Below are positions 44,976-58,600 of a DNA stretch of 64,000 nucleotides, piece by piece. A program made the position numbers and the translations under genes. The notes below the pieces were generated by a model. It worked only from the letters and a program-made list of their open reading frames with translations. It was not told where the DNA came from and did no database searches. The stretch spans positions 7,132,501 through 7,196,500 of the forward strand of contig OY987226.1 of assembly GCA_963920705.1 (NCBI GenBank), read 5' to 3'. Position 1 is the first letter of the stretch, and each line of letters opens with the position of its first letter. This DNA comes from Odiellus spinosus. Taxonomy: Eukaryota > Arthropoda > Arachnida > Opiliones > Phalangiidae.

Positions 44976-47900
44976 AATCTACGTAGAGTTTGATATTTCG
45001 TTGTTAACGGGTCACTTATGAAGGAGTGAAAACCAAGGTTTAAAGTCGAGAAGCAATTAAAAACTCGTTAGTTAGAAAAGAAATAGATCATTAGCATTCC
45101 AATAAAAATTACAAAGATTTGGATTTACTGTTACTTCATTTTAAACTCAAAAGACTTGTTATTTTGCCTCAAAATCTATAATTTAAAACATTTAAACTAC
45201 CGTTTTAACCGAAATAGTGAAACATGGCAATTTTATTAAGGATAAAACTCAACAATTGTTAATACAATATTTCTCCATTTCTAGATAGGCAATAACCATC
45301 GCGCCTTCATCCTGCTGTAGCCACTCGGTGTAAAACAAGTGCCCCAATGACTGTCAGCTTGGACGGAAAATGGACTTTTAATGTAACAATTTTTGAAGTT
45401 ATAGTGGAAGGAGATTGGAGGTGGGGGTCTAAATTCGCCAGCTTCGTTTCGCCGCCCGGAATAATCGTTGCAGGAAGATAATGGATTTTTAATCCTGTTT
45501 ATCGCAGCGTGCTTCGGCGAGGGTAAGGAGGCTAACTACAACATGGGAATCAGTTTGAGATTGCAGCACGTAGCAATGCTAAGCTATCATTATCAAATCA
45601 TAATTATGTAGAAAATTATGACTAGGAGTTGTAAAATTCCCCATTTTTTTCTAAGGAGTACAAAGGTCTGTGTATATGAACCAAGGGACTAACTATCACT
45701 GGGCCACAAGTTCAAACGTTATCAAGAGTCCGTGCAATGGAGTTAAAAGCAAATTTTTTGACGGGTGGAAGCAAAATCGTAACACTCCTCTATGAACTAA
45801 CAAAGTTTTTAATTTATATTTTTATGGAATTAAATTTTATTTTAAGAACAGTAACTATACGAAAAAGCTTTCTTCATTGCTTAGTCTGAATTGTACAAGA
45901 TTTTACAAAGCAATTAAAGTAGACACGCAACCTAGATGACTCAATTGGGGCCTTTTCAAATTGATCTCTCGCCATTGTCGAGAATTAACCATTGTTTAGT
46001 TAATTTATTTTTCGTGGTAAATTCTCTTTATCTTCCCTTTAATGAAGATACTTCACTGCTATGAGAAAAAAGAGCCACTATACAATATAAGACTCATCAA
46101 AATTCATAACATTCAGGAAGTTCCGCTTTCTACAAAATCATTAAACAACTCCTCTCGTCTTACTAACTTAGTTAATTCAATTGGACCAGGAAATGTACCT
46201 CATTAGTGAAAAAAATATTAATAAGAGGCGATAGTATTACCAGGAGTATACAAGAAACCCCATTGGAAGGAAGTTTCATTAGCTCAAGCCCTATGGAGTT
46301 TAACATGGCATAGTTGGTATTTAGGCCTAAAATTTATAACTACATTGCAATTACTTTAAAATCTAAGTAGAAATTAATTTTATTGATGATTTGATACTTT
46401 CTCTTGCCACATATATAAAAAACTTCATTACTTCATCGCTCTCTTTAAGATAATTAATATTTACTTTGATCAGATTTATGTTCCCTTTACCCCAAACTAG
46501 TTCTTGGTACAATAATGAAGAAGCAACCTTGAGTAAAAGAGAAATAAACCAAACTGTTCTTTCTCTCGCATTCAAATCTATTGCTTCTTCACGAAGGTTG
46601 AACTTTCAAATCGACGTTGTGGAAACTAAGCTCAAGGTCTTTGTGTTACTAGATTATTAAAGGATGTGAATTGTGTACAAGAAGAATTGACAAAGACTAC
46701 TTTTCCCCTACGAGTTTTAGCAACGTATATCAATCCGCCTCAGTTTTGAACCATTATGCCAACTAATCTTGAAAATAATAGGCTAATATATCCTTTTCCG
46801 CGAAGATTTAATATTCTCTTTGGGAGTTCCTTCCGCTGATTTAATACAAACTGTTTGGGAGACAGTAACTGTCCCCTTATTTTAGGATTTGCGGAGATTA
46901 TCTCTAAAGCCTCTTATTCTCGTGAACCTTGAACATCGCCTTGTTTTATATCTAATTAAATGTCCAATGTTATAGCGAAGTTTTGACATTGATCGACGAG
47001 CCTCAATTTAGATGGGAATATATTATTAATAATATATGTTAATTTACACGCGTTTTGATATTACAGTGTAAGTAACGTTTTAATTTATTTTGATTTAATC
47101 TATTTTTACAATGAAGTGATATTTAGACGAATAATATGGTGTCTTTTGAATCAAATAGGAGCGTTAAAATACGCGTAAAAACATTATTAAACTAGCCAAA
47201 GGTTTCTCATTACAGTTAATTATCAAAATTAATTTTTTTATGATTTGTTTCGATTTGTCCCATATCGGGGCAAAACCCTGTAATTATCTAGTAGCTCCTT
47301 CGTGAATGAATGTTTATTAGCTTTTCATTTACTACACAATGAATTTCTTTTGGATCAGGGAGGAACAATGGTTCGCATACGACCAAGCAGTAACTAAAGC
47401 TACGCTTTACAATTAATTATAATTAAGAGTATAAAATAAAAATAAGAAAACCAAAAATTACGGTACAAATATCATAATAACAAAATAAGCTAAAACAATT
47501 TTACGCGTGGACGCCACAGAAAGTTATAAGTGTAGATTAACCGAGAAGATTTTTAAGTTTAAAGTTTTCATGTATTAGATTTAATTTTAATTGGTTTTAT
47601 TATTCGTACAACTATGTACAGAGAGAAGTGAAAATATAGGGGCAGATTTTATAATGAATTTTCTCGTTGCGCCTGTAGAAATGTTCTAACCACGATGCAA
47701 CAAAGTTTTGAGAGAAGCCCTCATGTAGGGGCCAGAATACGATAGAGAATCAACTGTAGGCTAAAATAATAGACTTGAGACTATTGTGAAGGCTTATTAT
47801 TAAGAATTTTTGTAAAAATAAGCAATCTATAAACGTGTTATACTGTTAAACACGCGTCTTAATCTACGATCTTAAGTTTTCCTTCGCGGAATCCTTAGGA

Positions 47901-48241
47901 AATATCCCCCGAAAATTTTAATTATATCTCTGAAATCTGAAAACAACTCAACAAACAAAGTACAAACCTCGAAAATGGAGGGTTGCTGTTTTAAATACCA
48001 CGATCCAATTTTCAAGAGATATTCAGATTTTCCTTTAAAGACATTTTGTTTACTAAATTATGGCAAGTCTCGTAAAAAGTTTCGATTTTAGATAAATACG
48101 AAATATTTCTTAATTAATGAGCAACTATCCGTGGAATAAGACAGTCAAAAAATTTTAATAGGCGGTGTTTTTATATCTTCCGATTAATTATTTTGAAGAT
48201 AAATCTCTAGGAAAGAACACGACGCTGCAGAAGATTACGGA
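44976..48241. other. gene-free stretch
   Basis: Mostly AT-rich. A G+C-richer patch at 45290-45545 has an 88-codon minus-strand frame without a recognisable domain. The part at 46669-46785 shares sequence with 56281-56395 (agactacttttnncctacgag). No gene is assigned. Confidence 0.4.
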
Positions 48242-48321
48242 TATAGACTTTTTGCCGGATGTGACGTTTCTCACATTTTCTAGCTTTACGCCGTGACACG
48301 CCCATCCGCAAAAGGTCTATA
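48242..48321. repeat. 80-bp hairpin element relic
   Basis: The arms tatagactttttgccggatg and catccgcaaaaggtctata pair with a few mismatches around a 41-bp loop. Probably a short MITE relic. Confidence 0.65.
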
Positions 48322-51300
48322 GAAAGAGGCATATTTAAATAAAGTGTAGCCAATCAAATATCTCTATAAAATCACGTATATTTGATTTGTATTCGCGTGA
48401 GTTTGATTTTAGATCGAACGTTTTTGATTAATTTTTGCCGTCAGTCAAACTTTCCCATAAAATATGTCGTCTGTTAGTTGTCACCCCGCGTTTATTCAAC
48501 GACAACGAATCTAATCCAGAGAATGGTAACTTGATTTTCTATATCTATATGAAATAAACCCGATTTTTACGAGACTTGCACTTTAGAGAGAGAGACGTGT
48601 ATTAATTTGACATCATTCCGCGAGGTGGTTTACGCTCGAGGATAGGTTAAGAGCGGTGGAATTTTCGCCTTATGTGTGGGCTTGATAAAGAAAGATAGCG
48701 TGACGTGCACGTTCGTTCCCTAGTGGACTATTGCAGTGTTGTATAGAAAGTTCGAACAAGAGTGGCTCCCAAATTTATATCGAGGAACACGTACAAGGTT
48801 TTCAAGGAAATCTTTAGAATAAACTATACGTTCCCTGAAACCAAATACCAATATAAGATTGTGTAAAACCGCGTACAGAGTGGAGAATAATATATTTTCA
48901 TAGTAAGATAGGTTACTAACAGAAATTGAGTGGCTCCCTAAATTAATGCTTTAGTTGAGTAATTTAGGAGTTTTAACAACTTCCCAATTTTTTTTGGATT
49001 TCTTCATTGTATCAGGTCTATTTTCCAAGTAAGCCTGAAGAAAAATGAGAAAAAGTAGTTCCTTAAAGGAAGGGAAATATACAGCCTAATTTTAGGTTTC
49101 TTACGTGCCACAAATATGATCTGGAGTAAATAAAAAAAAATGTATCTAAAATATTTTAATTACGAAAAAGGTATTCAAATAACTATCTTTATAATTCCCT
49201 CTCTTTTAGAGTAATATTCATGCCAATGAAATATCATCTGTATTCTATAGTCAACATTATATTAAGGTGGTGCCTCATTTCCCATAAAAACCCGAAAAAT
49301 TAAAATTATAACAAAACGAACCACTTTTAGCGGATTTTGCTGATTCATTAAATGAAAATGAAGATTAGGATGATGAATATATGACAAGCGAGCGCTTTAC
49401 GTCAGCACCATTATATGTTTCAAACTAAGAGGCACGCGCTTTTGTTAGATGGCGGGAGACTGTTTAACCGCGAGAATTGCGTCATAATAGATCCTAGCTA
49501 AGCCTACTTTCCGAGTAACTTAAGTTAAGAATTGATTTATAATTCAATATTTGTTTGTAGAGTTTATTCTAGTGAATTAAGTCCAAAATATCATTAGCTG
49601 TCTGGATTCACGCTCCCTTTAAGACGACGAAGCGGCGTATCTCGGTTGATTTAGCTTAACAAGTCGCTTATCCCGAGAGAGTCTTAGCCGTTAAAGAGAG
49701 GTGAGATGTGACAGGCAGTGTCTGTTTAAGATGCCACTAGCGTCGTAAATGTTTCTCTCTTTTTGCCTTTTTTTAGTTAAGCAAAACTACGATTAACGTG
49801 ACTTTATAATCAGGACTATTTCGTCTTCCCCCGACGCCAAGGCCTACGCGAAAACAAGTCTTCGCGTGCGTAACTATTGTGGTTCACAAACCATCTTGGA
49901 ATGAGTGAGACAGAACTTGGCTCTTTTAGCAATTACGCCCCTCCATTCGTGTCTAGACAACGGAATGGGTTATATTACCGAAAAAGTGTTGAATGTCAAT
50001 GGGTTATTAGGTATATATTTGTTATTCTTGTATAAAAACTATATATATAATCAGATTTCATAAAAACTAAAGAATAGAATATTTATTAAAGGGGAGGTTG
50101 GTAGAAAATAATGGATCTTATTTTCCACCAGGAAAACGGGGTAATAAACATGGCAACCAAATACATATATATATTTTACACTCCTGTCAAGAGAGCCAAT
50201 AAGATATTTATAAAGGTTTGATAGCCATTGAAGGATGGAGCTCTTCCTTTGGGCTATGAATCGGAATACAGTAAAGGCAATAAGTCATATTTTCCTTCTA
50301 TACTGTGCATTTATTTTGTATAAATAAATTCCTGCTATAATAAACTATTCATTTTTTGTTTTGTAGATTCAATTACTTATTTTCTTCCTTCTTCAATATT
50401 TAAATATTCAACTCTACCTATAATTCTAGGTAATCCTCCCTCATCCACTCGCCGGCATGCGTGACATTACATGGAAAACATTGTGTCCAGTAGAAGGAAA
50501 TTAGTTTTAAACATTTTAGACTATGGGTGTAAAGGGAAACTATAGCAATATTAACACGAGCTTGGTATTGGCCAGGAAACCCAAAAACAGGGAAGAGATA
50601 AAAAATTCCAATTCCCGGGATATTTCTCCCACTCAGCCCCATTCGACGCGTTGACCTGTGAATGATGCGGATCCGTTTACAGATCGAACGTTACTCCGCT
50701 TACTAAGCTATATCTAGTTTCCATTTTTCCACAAGGGAGCGCCGTTGCATGCCCAAATATTTTAATAATAATTTCCCTCTTCCGGGGCCATGATTTTTTC
50801 GGCTGATTATCGGAGATCTATGCTCTTAATGAGAGTAGTAAAAGCCGCAATCCATAAAAATTAAGAAGAACATGTTTGACTTTACACAAAAAATATGCAA
50901 ATCATTTACTATTACATTGAAGGTTTTCATATACTCTTGTTAAAAGTCAAACTTAGAGGCTTTTATGCCCCAAAATATCGTTCCAAGTCTCCTTTCTCCC
51001 TCGTGCTATTTATTTACGCAACCATTAAAGCGTTGATTTATAAAAATAATACGCGTGACGTCACATCCGGGGCAACTTTACAAAACCCAACAAAAAACAC
51101 TATAAATAACTCAAGTATATGGAGTGTATAGAATCAGCAACTTTTTAAATCCTTCGCCAAACTGACCCTAATTTCCTCCAAATTGTTTTTCGTATCGTGA
51201 CTAACAACGATAACACGGGATGAGTTCACATTTAAGCGTGTGTTTTATTTATTTATTTTTTTTTTTTTTTGGCGCGAAAAAAAAAGTTAGTTTTGCCGCG

Positions 51301-52204
51301 AAATAGCTAGCAAACTAACCCTAAAATAAAATCATTTAGTTCTGATTCTGGGGGCTTGAGAAATAACGAGTAAAAAAAGGGTAGTAACAGCTGGTCTTTT
51401 CGCATCAAAGCCTTAAGTGGCCTATCCCTATTTCAACCAGACCATCCATCAGAAATCGAAAGGTGATGAAACGAGCAAAAACAGAGAACTATACCGTCTA
51501 AATCAGCTTAAATTCGCAGCGAGTTTTATGTTAGGCCTATAACTCCGAATCTACTGTTTAGTTCCTTAAAGATTGAACGGGGAATCACATTATTTCTGTT
51601 GAAAACTCAATATGATATTAACTTTACTACGTCCAGTGAGTTCGAAGCAATAGAGCAAAAAAAGAGAAAGATACATGACTTTATGACGTCATTAAGCTTA
51701 TTTTTTTCTTCTTGCCTTCATTTTATTGGTTGTGATTCAGTGGACGGACACAAATAGTCTCACGAACGAAGACATAGTCTAGAGGAAGTGTTGAACCTTC
51801 TAGACTCCAACAGGTTTTTAAGGGGACTACCAGGGTGTGCGTTTGGCAAATCCTTTTTACAACTTTAACCCCAATCGACCCGTAAAAATAACCTAAAGGC
51901 GTAGGTTTCCGTTCATCACCTTTAACCTTCTTAAAAATACCAGGATGTACTCCCACGCTCTTTACAAACAGGATTAGTATAGCGAAACTAAAAATATTGT
52001 AAAACGGATTAGACAAGGGCTCAACTATGGGCGGCACTAATAAATGCACTACAAAGGATATTCCTTCTAGTACTTCTGTAAATCGAGGTGGAATATTCTA
52101 TGGCAGCAAGAATTACGTCTCTGAGTGGTAATTAATCCGAAATTTGGCAACCGAAAACGTTTGAGGTTTGGAAGAGATAATTTGTTGATTTAATTGAGGT
52201 AAAA
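48322..52204. other. gene-free stretch
   Basis: Relics of element C lie near 49487-49625 and 51510-51580 (ctaagcctac, ggcctata). A T16 run stands near 51258. The 108-codon minus-strand frame at 51723-52049 has no recognisable domain or partner exon. No gene is assigned. Confidence 0.4.
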
Positions 52205-52338
52205 GCAATGGTCATACTAGCTTTTCGAATGTTCAAGCAAATAATTCCATTTTTAACCAATAATCTCTACAATTAACCACATTTTGACCTTTCCAAACCG
52301 GTTAAAACTAGTTTCAAAGTCTCCAGTGTAAACGCGGC
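52205..52338. mobile_element. family B-like short MITE relic
   Basis: Starts atggtcatactagctttt and ends ccagtgtaaacgcggct. It resembles 55693-55845 (accaaa, ttccaaaccg, tttcaaagtctc). The ends are decayed. Confidence 0.5.
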
Positions 52339-52860
52339 TAGAGTGTCTTTTAATGAAAACAGCTAAAAGTGACGCAGTTCATAAGCTTGGTGTTTTTACA
52401 TCCGAGGGTGTCTTGCGTGGTAAAATAATATTTTTCTTTACTGCTACTCATCCTATTTGTTTATCGTATAGGTTTGACAGCTTCGAGAGAAATATACAAT
52501 TCTATATACAAGAAACTTTGCAACGAAATTTTTGGGTTACTAGAAAAAGACTATTTTTAGATGGAGTGCTTTATAATCCGTTCACTGATTTAGAGACAAT
52601 ATTGCGAAAAAGCTTAGAGAAAGGAAAATCGAATAGTGAACGTTCTTACGGGATATCTCTTTCTCGCTGTCTTTCATTACATTGCTTCTAAACAAGTTGA
52701 AGAACTAACAGTTGCACGGTGATTACCAAATATCGTGCTAGTCTAAAGTAAAAGTTTCCGGCCCGGCTTGGGTAATGCCTCACCGGTCAAAGGGTTGAGA
52801 TTTGATAGATGATAAAATCCATCTGATAAAACTAAGTAACGTATTCTAAGGTTCAACATA
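52339..52860. other. gene-free stretch with an unexplained 112-codon frame
   Basis: The frame at 52353-52691 (+) begins directly after the MITE relic and is the longest anonymous open frame in the second half. It shows no motif or domain I recognise and no codon pattern that argues for selection. Confidence 0.3.
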
Positions 52861-53075
52861 CGAATCAAGGTTAGTAAAGAGACAGGTTAAGCGGGCTCTG
52901 ACGTCAATCAAAAAAACCACCAGATTGTTTGGAATTTCCAGAGCGCAGTCACTTAAAGATTTACTGACAAAAGTAAGAAGTATTAATTTAATTTACATGA
53001 TTCCTAACAGACACTGGAATTTTCTGTGTCGACGTCAGAGCCTGCTTAAACTATCTCTTTATTAACCTTGATACG
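52861..53075. mobile_element. inverted-repeat element, about 215 bp
   Basis: The arm cgaatcaaggttagtaaaga continuing to gggctctgacgtc at 52861-52903 pairs with gacgtcagagcctgctt continuing to ccttgatacg at 53032-53075. Several mismatches are visible. Each arm ends in TGACGTCA-like sequence. Non-coding. Confidence 0.75.
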
Positions 53076-55692
53076 AATATCGAGCGAGTTGCTGTGACGT
53101 ACATGAAATTTTATGAAGGGTTATTTTTATACAATTATTCAATGCCAGAACGAAATTTTAAGACCACATTATATCAGTCAAAGAAATATATTATTAGGGC
53201 TGATAAAGTAATTGGTGCACAAGCTTGTAGTTATCTAATCTTGACGTATACCTAACGGTACGTTCATAATACTATAATTATAAATTAATACCAGTTTCAA
53301 TATCTAACTTCTAAGATATTGAAAATTAATCTTTAGATTATCGAATCAGTCACAAAGGGAATCAGAATAAGAGAAGGAGGTGTCGTTAATCCTCCAACTC
53401 TGCGGGATGTAAATCATTCAAGCATCATATCCCATTTCATCATTTCTTATCTACAGATAAGGATTATCCCATACTGTGACAATTTAATACTCGATTCGTT
53501 TTGGAGTTTATACCATTTGAAGACGAGGCTAATTGAGTGGTATGAGAGATGGAAATTCAAAATTATAACAAAATTGTCTACCTTAATATAAATTTACCGT
53601 GTGTAGATTATCATTAAAGTGCTAAACTCAATTTATGTTGAAGAATAATAATAATACAAGTTCCAAATTTAGAAATAACAACTAAATAAGGGCGAAAGTT
53701 GAATCGAAAGTTTTACAGTAAGATAATAATTTATTTCTCCTCGAGTTAGAAGCACACACAAAGATGATCTACTAGTTATCTCTATGATTAGTTTGTTTCG
53801 AGATACATGGAGTCTAGCCTCGCCTGTGTAATCAACTCTAGATGGAAAATATGAATAGACTATAAAGTAAAACTAATCTTCATTTTATTTTATAGTGATG
53901 AAAACAAACAAAAACAAGATTGCCAAGTTTATAAGAAAAGACATATTTCGAAAGGACTTTGCCAGGTTTTTGGAAGAGATAGAGCCCACTTCTAAAGTAC
54001 CCCAACACTGTTTTTATAGCCATAAAAATTAATAATTTTTTTCAAAGCCTTTTTTCGTCTTTAACACATCATCTTCTTCTACACATGGACAATATAAGAG
54101 CCTACATCCACCCCCTTCTAAGCGGAGGTGATCCTAATTACGTCTAAACGCAATTGGTTCAAGGCAGCTAGTAAGAGCCTTAATTGGCTTTCCTGGTTTT
54201 GTCGGATTTTGATTTTCTTACCAATTATATATTTATGGCACATGTTTGACTCAAGAAGCAAATATCATAATGAACTATTCATATAAAGCTTACGGATAAA
54301 ATCGCTATATACAGCAAAGATATAACCAATATCCAGAAAAATCAATTAATTACCAAAGAAGCCAGACTTTATCCTAATGACGGCATTGTCTTATAAAACA
54401 AAACCCTAATTCCCAGGTTCGTAAAACCTTGACACTCTTTCCAGATAACAATACGTCTTTCTATTACCACGTGGTGTTAAAGGGATAGTGAAAAGAATAC
54501 CAATGCTTTATCTAAAAAATAAAACATAATTTCTACTATATCTTCACTATGATAAATATTAAGTTAATATATAGTTCAATGATCTTATGGAATTTTATAT
54601 TTACTAAAAAAATTAAGGTAATTAATTAATTAATTAATTTTAAAGTGATGCTCTCGCCAATTTTCTCCCAGCCACAGATGTAAAATTTCGAATAAAGGTT
54701 TGTAATAGTATTAAAAAACTAAAAATAGAATCCATAAGACTTCGAAAAATGGTGGCAACTTCAATTCTATTAATTAAAAATAATTAATTTATGCAAATTA
54801 ATTTACAATCTAATTTGTAACTGTAAGTATATAAGAGCCTTCAACTAATCATATAATTATTTTAAATTAAAATCTTTTAAGTCTAGATTATAAAAAGCAT
54901 TTGTTTTTTATCAAATCAAAGTCATTTTTGTACGTTTCACCTTTCCTTTAAAGTCAATGAGACACTATAGAGAATTTTTCCGCGCGGTAAGGTTACTGGA
55001 GTACACCAATACAATGAGCTTGATAGCGCAAAAGCTAGCTAGTTCGCCTGTCTTATTTTGATTGGTTTCTTAAACAGAGATGCGATCACGGAGTTGTTCG
55101 TATTGCCAACTTAAGATGGGACAGGACATATAAGATACTAAATTCCATTCCCAGGCGTCTCGTCTGACCGACAGATGACGGGCCCTTAACCAAAATCACT
55201 TCCTAAGATGACCGATCCGGCGTCACATCTCGTTAGAAAAAGAAATACGGGATGCGATGAGGTTGACGCGTCCTAAAGAAAACGTGTTGACGCTGGATAA
55301 ATCATAATCGATTAACCGAAAATAGCCGAGACGTTCCCACCCTAATATATACATTTCCTGATCGATCAAAAATGTAGCCATCGAAATCGATTCTCCGTAA
55401 AAGCCACGTTCACATTAGAGACTTTGAAACCATTATTTACCTTTTTGGAGGAGGTTCATATGTAAAATTCTGAGGTCAACTACAAAGATTGTTTGTCAAA
55501 AATTGTATTATTTGCTTGAAAAGTACCTTTAAACATTCATAACGATTTGGAAAACGGTTTCAAAGTGGCTAGTTTAACATTTCAAACCTAAGATCGCAAT
55601 ATTTAGAATTGTTTACAGAGGTTATGAATCCACAAAATTTATTCTTTTCCGCCAAATTTAATTGGATGAGAAGTGTAAACGCTATTTATAAT
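53076..55692. other. gene-free stretch
   Basis: AT-rich. (TTAA)/(TAAT) simple repeats stand near 54618-54640. A decayed family B-like piece at about 55405-55680 begins ccacgttcacattagagac. No gene is seen. Confidence 0.4.
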
Positions 55693-55845
55693 AAGCTACG
55701 TTCACATTAGAAACCGTTTTAATCATTTTTGGAAAGGTAAAATTGGAAAACCTCGTGTTCAACTGTAGAGACCATTTTCCAAGAAATGCAAGTATCAGCT
55801 TGAAAGGTTAATACTCATAGTCTCTCTCTAGTGTGAACGTAGCTT
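55693..55845. mobile_element. family B-like MITE, intact short form (153 bp)
   Basis: Ends are AAGCTACGTTCACATTAGA and the near complement TAGTGTGAACGTAGCTT, flanked by AAT on both sides. Non-coding. It shares the GYTACG/GTTCACA termini with the longer family B copies. Confidence 0.75.
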
Positions 55846-56979
55846 AATATAAACCGCGTTCACACTTCTCGTCTAACTAAACTGGCGGAAATATAATTAA
55901 TTTCGAAGATTCATAATCATGCAAACAATTCTGAAGATTTCCTAAGCCTTGGTATTAGTAAATTCACGCTTTTACGAGAACGTTTGCATTGTTTTTTAGA
56001 ACTTTCAACCAATAAGAGAGAGGCTATATCTTTGTGTGTTCTGAAATTTCAAACTCATTGTGGCTGTCTAAGTAAACAAATAATACACATTACGTTTGTA
56101 CGAGTTGCAAATTCGAAATGGAATAGCCTAGATATATTCAGAAAATGTATTCGTTTCTCTGATGTTCTTTAATGGAAAGAAATTGCTCCATAATGGTGAA
56201 AGGTAGTCTGGTCGTTATCTATACCCCTGAAGGGTTATGGAAACGGTATACGGCGACGAAATCTATTATACTATGATCGTGTATATTCGTGTTCAAGAGG
56301 AAATGGCATAGACTACTTTTTCTCCTACGAGGTCTAACATAGTAAAATCATTCCGCCTAAGCTTTTCCTATTCTGTCAACTCATCTTGAAAATGTAAGGG
56401 ATAGTCTGGGCGTATAGTGATGGGGATATCGAGAGATGAAACAGAAGGAAATTAGCTTAATGGAATTGGGCGGCCCGAGAGCTTGTCCGCCACCAGGCAT
56501 GACCATCCCGATTTGTACTGTACTCAAAACCTATATTCTATACGATACTTCAGTTACATTGCTTTACGTATCGCTTTGATTATATCTTTTAATTAGATTG
56601 CCTAAATGATGGAGGGGCTGCCGCTGATGTAAGCAGACACCAATATAGGAAATGGCCACATCAGAGTATGGTTAACAAGAGATTTTTAGCCATTCCCAGA
56701 TATAGGCGAGATGATTCCAGGATATTTGGGTTGATTTAGCTGCTAGGTTATGGTTTGTATATATTAACCATTTAAATTATGTACCCATTGTGAATTTCAG
56801 AGTAAGGTTGACACTTCAAGCATTGGATACTCATTACGTATTAGAATTGTTAAAATTGATGTTAACATTAATAAAATTTATTTTATAACTGATGTTATTG
56901 GAAACCACAACAGGCCAAAGTCCGCGATCGTACGAATGAATAGAGTTTAGAATAAAAAAATTTAACATTATGTTCATTA
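55846..56979. other. gene-free stretch downstream of the LDLa gene
   Basis: Contains the second copy of a 115-bp repeat (56281-56395) shared with 46669-46785. I looked for further LDLa exons here on the minus strand and saw none. Confidence 0.4.
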
Positions 56980-57146
56980 TTATATGAATGATTCGTCAGA
57001 TGAATCTATCCACCAATCACGGTTATCACAATTTTCTTCATCAGATGAATCTTCGCAATCAATATAACCGTTACATCGCAAAGTTTCCATTATACAGAGT
57101 TTGTCAATTTTGCACTCAAACTGGAATCCCTCGCAAACAGGCTTTT
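56980..57146 (-). CDS. LDLa-domain protein, predicted exon 3
   Basis: Minus-strand exon following an acceptor CTCTGATAG. It supplies residues 129-183 of the model, then TAA. It holds one complete LDLa module with six cysteines (C-EGFQFE-C-KIDKL-C-IMETLR-C-NGYID-C-EDSSDEEN-C), including the acidic calcium-cage pattern D-C-x-D-x-S-D-E. The acceptor phase (1) matches the proposed donor at 59591/59590. The residues after the module (DNRDWWIDSSDESFI) look atypical. A possible donor (C|GTGATTG) just after the last cysteine means the gene could continue beyond the stop shown. The plus-strand frame at 56988-57185 is its shadow. Confidence 0.6.
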
Positions 57147-57195
57147 CTATCAGAGGCGAATTATATCAGACATGATATACAATGATAATACAATA

Positions 57196-57475
57196 GTCCT
57201 GGTCGATTTGCCGGAAATGAGCCCTTGTCTCCTAGCCGCGCCGCTATCTTTTTGTAGTAACAGGCTGCCAGACTATTTCTAATTTTATTTCCCACAAACC
57301 AAATTCAAGTTGTTAGTCCAACGCTTCCTATATGATAAAGTATATGAGGCGTTGGTTAGTCTGTAGCTATTTTCACACTACAAAAAGATGGCGGACGATC
57401 ACGTGACAAAAAGATTTCCCCGCCAAAATTTTCGCGAGGTTCTCTAGACTTCCGGTTTTGGAAATCGACCAGGAC
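57196..57475. mobile_element. TA-flanked foldback MITE in the LDLa intron
   Basis: 280 bp between TA at 57194-57195 and TA at 57476-57477. Ends are GTCCTGGTCGATTT(g)CCGG and the complement. Inner arms ctttttgtagt / actacaaaaag also pair. It lies 49 bp upstream of predicted exon 3, within intron 2. It contains a CACGTGAC motif. Confidence 0.8.
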
Positions 57476-57477
57476 TA

Positions 57478-58111
57478 TTACGATTCGACCACTGATACAT
57501 TCAGGGCACGCGTTCAATTTTAAAATTGAATTCCGAGTTTTTTCCTGACCATCTTTTCTAATTTATCCAGACTAAACATACGGTATAACCCCAAACAAAT
57601 TCACCTTAGCCCTTAAGTTTGTTTTTAAAATAATTAGTTTAAACTTTTTTTATACAAAATTAAGTGACTTATAAAGAAATTTATTAAAATAATTAACGAG
57701 ATTGCTACTGCATGCGTGGTAGCGAAAAACAATTTATTAAATAAATATTTCGGAGAGCTTTCGAAAGTTCTTTTTCAACCCAAGTATATCTAATTTAATC
57801 AATTTCTACTAGAGGCAAGGAGAATTGAACAGAGGGAAAGTTAGACGTGAGGAAGGAGGTGATTTGAAAGTTGCGAACTTTCTTTTTACCCCTGCTTCCG
57901 AAGAGGTAATAACATCAAAACAGACGACTAAAATCGATAGTAATAGATAATTTCAGTAGGGGATGGCTGTTAGAAAACATCTCATTAACACCAAAAATAA
58001 ATAACAGAAAGTAAAAGACTGCGCCCCAAGGAGGAACGGCCTCTGTGAGGGGTAAAAACCCTTTAGTAAATGTTCCATCACCCCTTGACTATTCACAGGA
58101 GAAAAAACTAA
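57478..58111. other. intron 2 sequence
   Basis: Part of the proposed 2.4-kb intron of the LDLa gene. No other feature is recognised. Confidence 0.4.
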
Positions 58112-58447
58112 TTGGTTTCACCAAGAATCCATTCAGGTTCCATAAGAATATGAGAGGGCCGCGATTCAATAACCATCCTCCCAAACCTTGTAGCAAAAGT
58201 TCGTCCGCTTCGAATCGATTTTTCAAGTAAATCTCTCCTGACATTATATTATTATCCCGCGCCACTAATGACCTTGACATAATATTTTGGGTAATAAAAA
58301 TGAAGCCGACCGAAAAAAAGATCTAAGCGTACAAATGTTGCGAAAATTGAGGACGAACTTTTGTTACAAAGTTTGGGAGGATGGTACCAGAGGCTAAAGC
58401 TATGCTCCCATATTCTTATGGAACCGGAATGGATTCTTGGTTTCACA
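58112..58447. mobile_element. foldback element in the LDLa intron
   Basis: Left arm 58112-58208 and right arm 58350-58447 pair imperfectly (caagaatccatt, ggttccataagaatatg, catcctcccaaac, gttcgtc and their complements), with about 140 bp between them. The open frames on both strands reflect the symmetry. Confidence 0.75.
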
Positions 58448-58600
58448 AAATAGTTTGTGTTTGTGGGCGCGGAAAGAAGAGAGAGCATTTTTCATCCCTC
58501 TGTCTATGCAAGACCGTGAGTCTTCAGTCCCGAGATACTTCCTATAGGAAAGGTTACCTCGTCGAAATTGATTTTTATTGGCTGGCTATATCACGTGTCT
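58445..58600. repeat. dispersed repeat F, copy 2
   Basis: Matches 28374-28518: cacaaaatagtttgtgtttg, gggcgcgga, then attggctggctatatcacgtg. It adjoins the foldback element, so F may be a fragment of a larger composite. Confidence 0.55.

Noticed and set aside
45264..45545. Possible 88-codon minus-strand exon in a G+C-richer patch
   Set aside because: Open between two TAG codons, but without a domain or clear splice pair. Kept only as a note.
51723..52049. 108-codon minus-strand gene
   Set aside because: No recognisable domain, no paralogue in the window, and no splice partner seen. The length is plausible by chance in 64 kb.
52353..52691. 112-codon plus-strand gene
   Set aside because: No motif recognised. 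It starts at the edge of a MITE relic.
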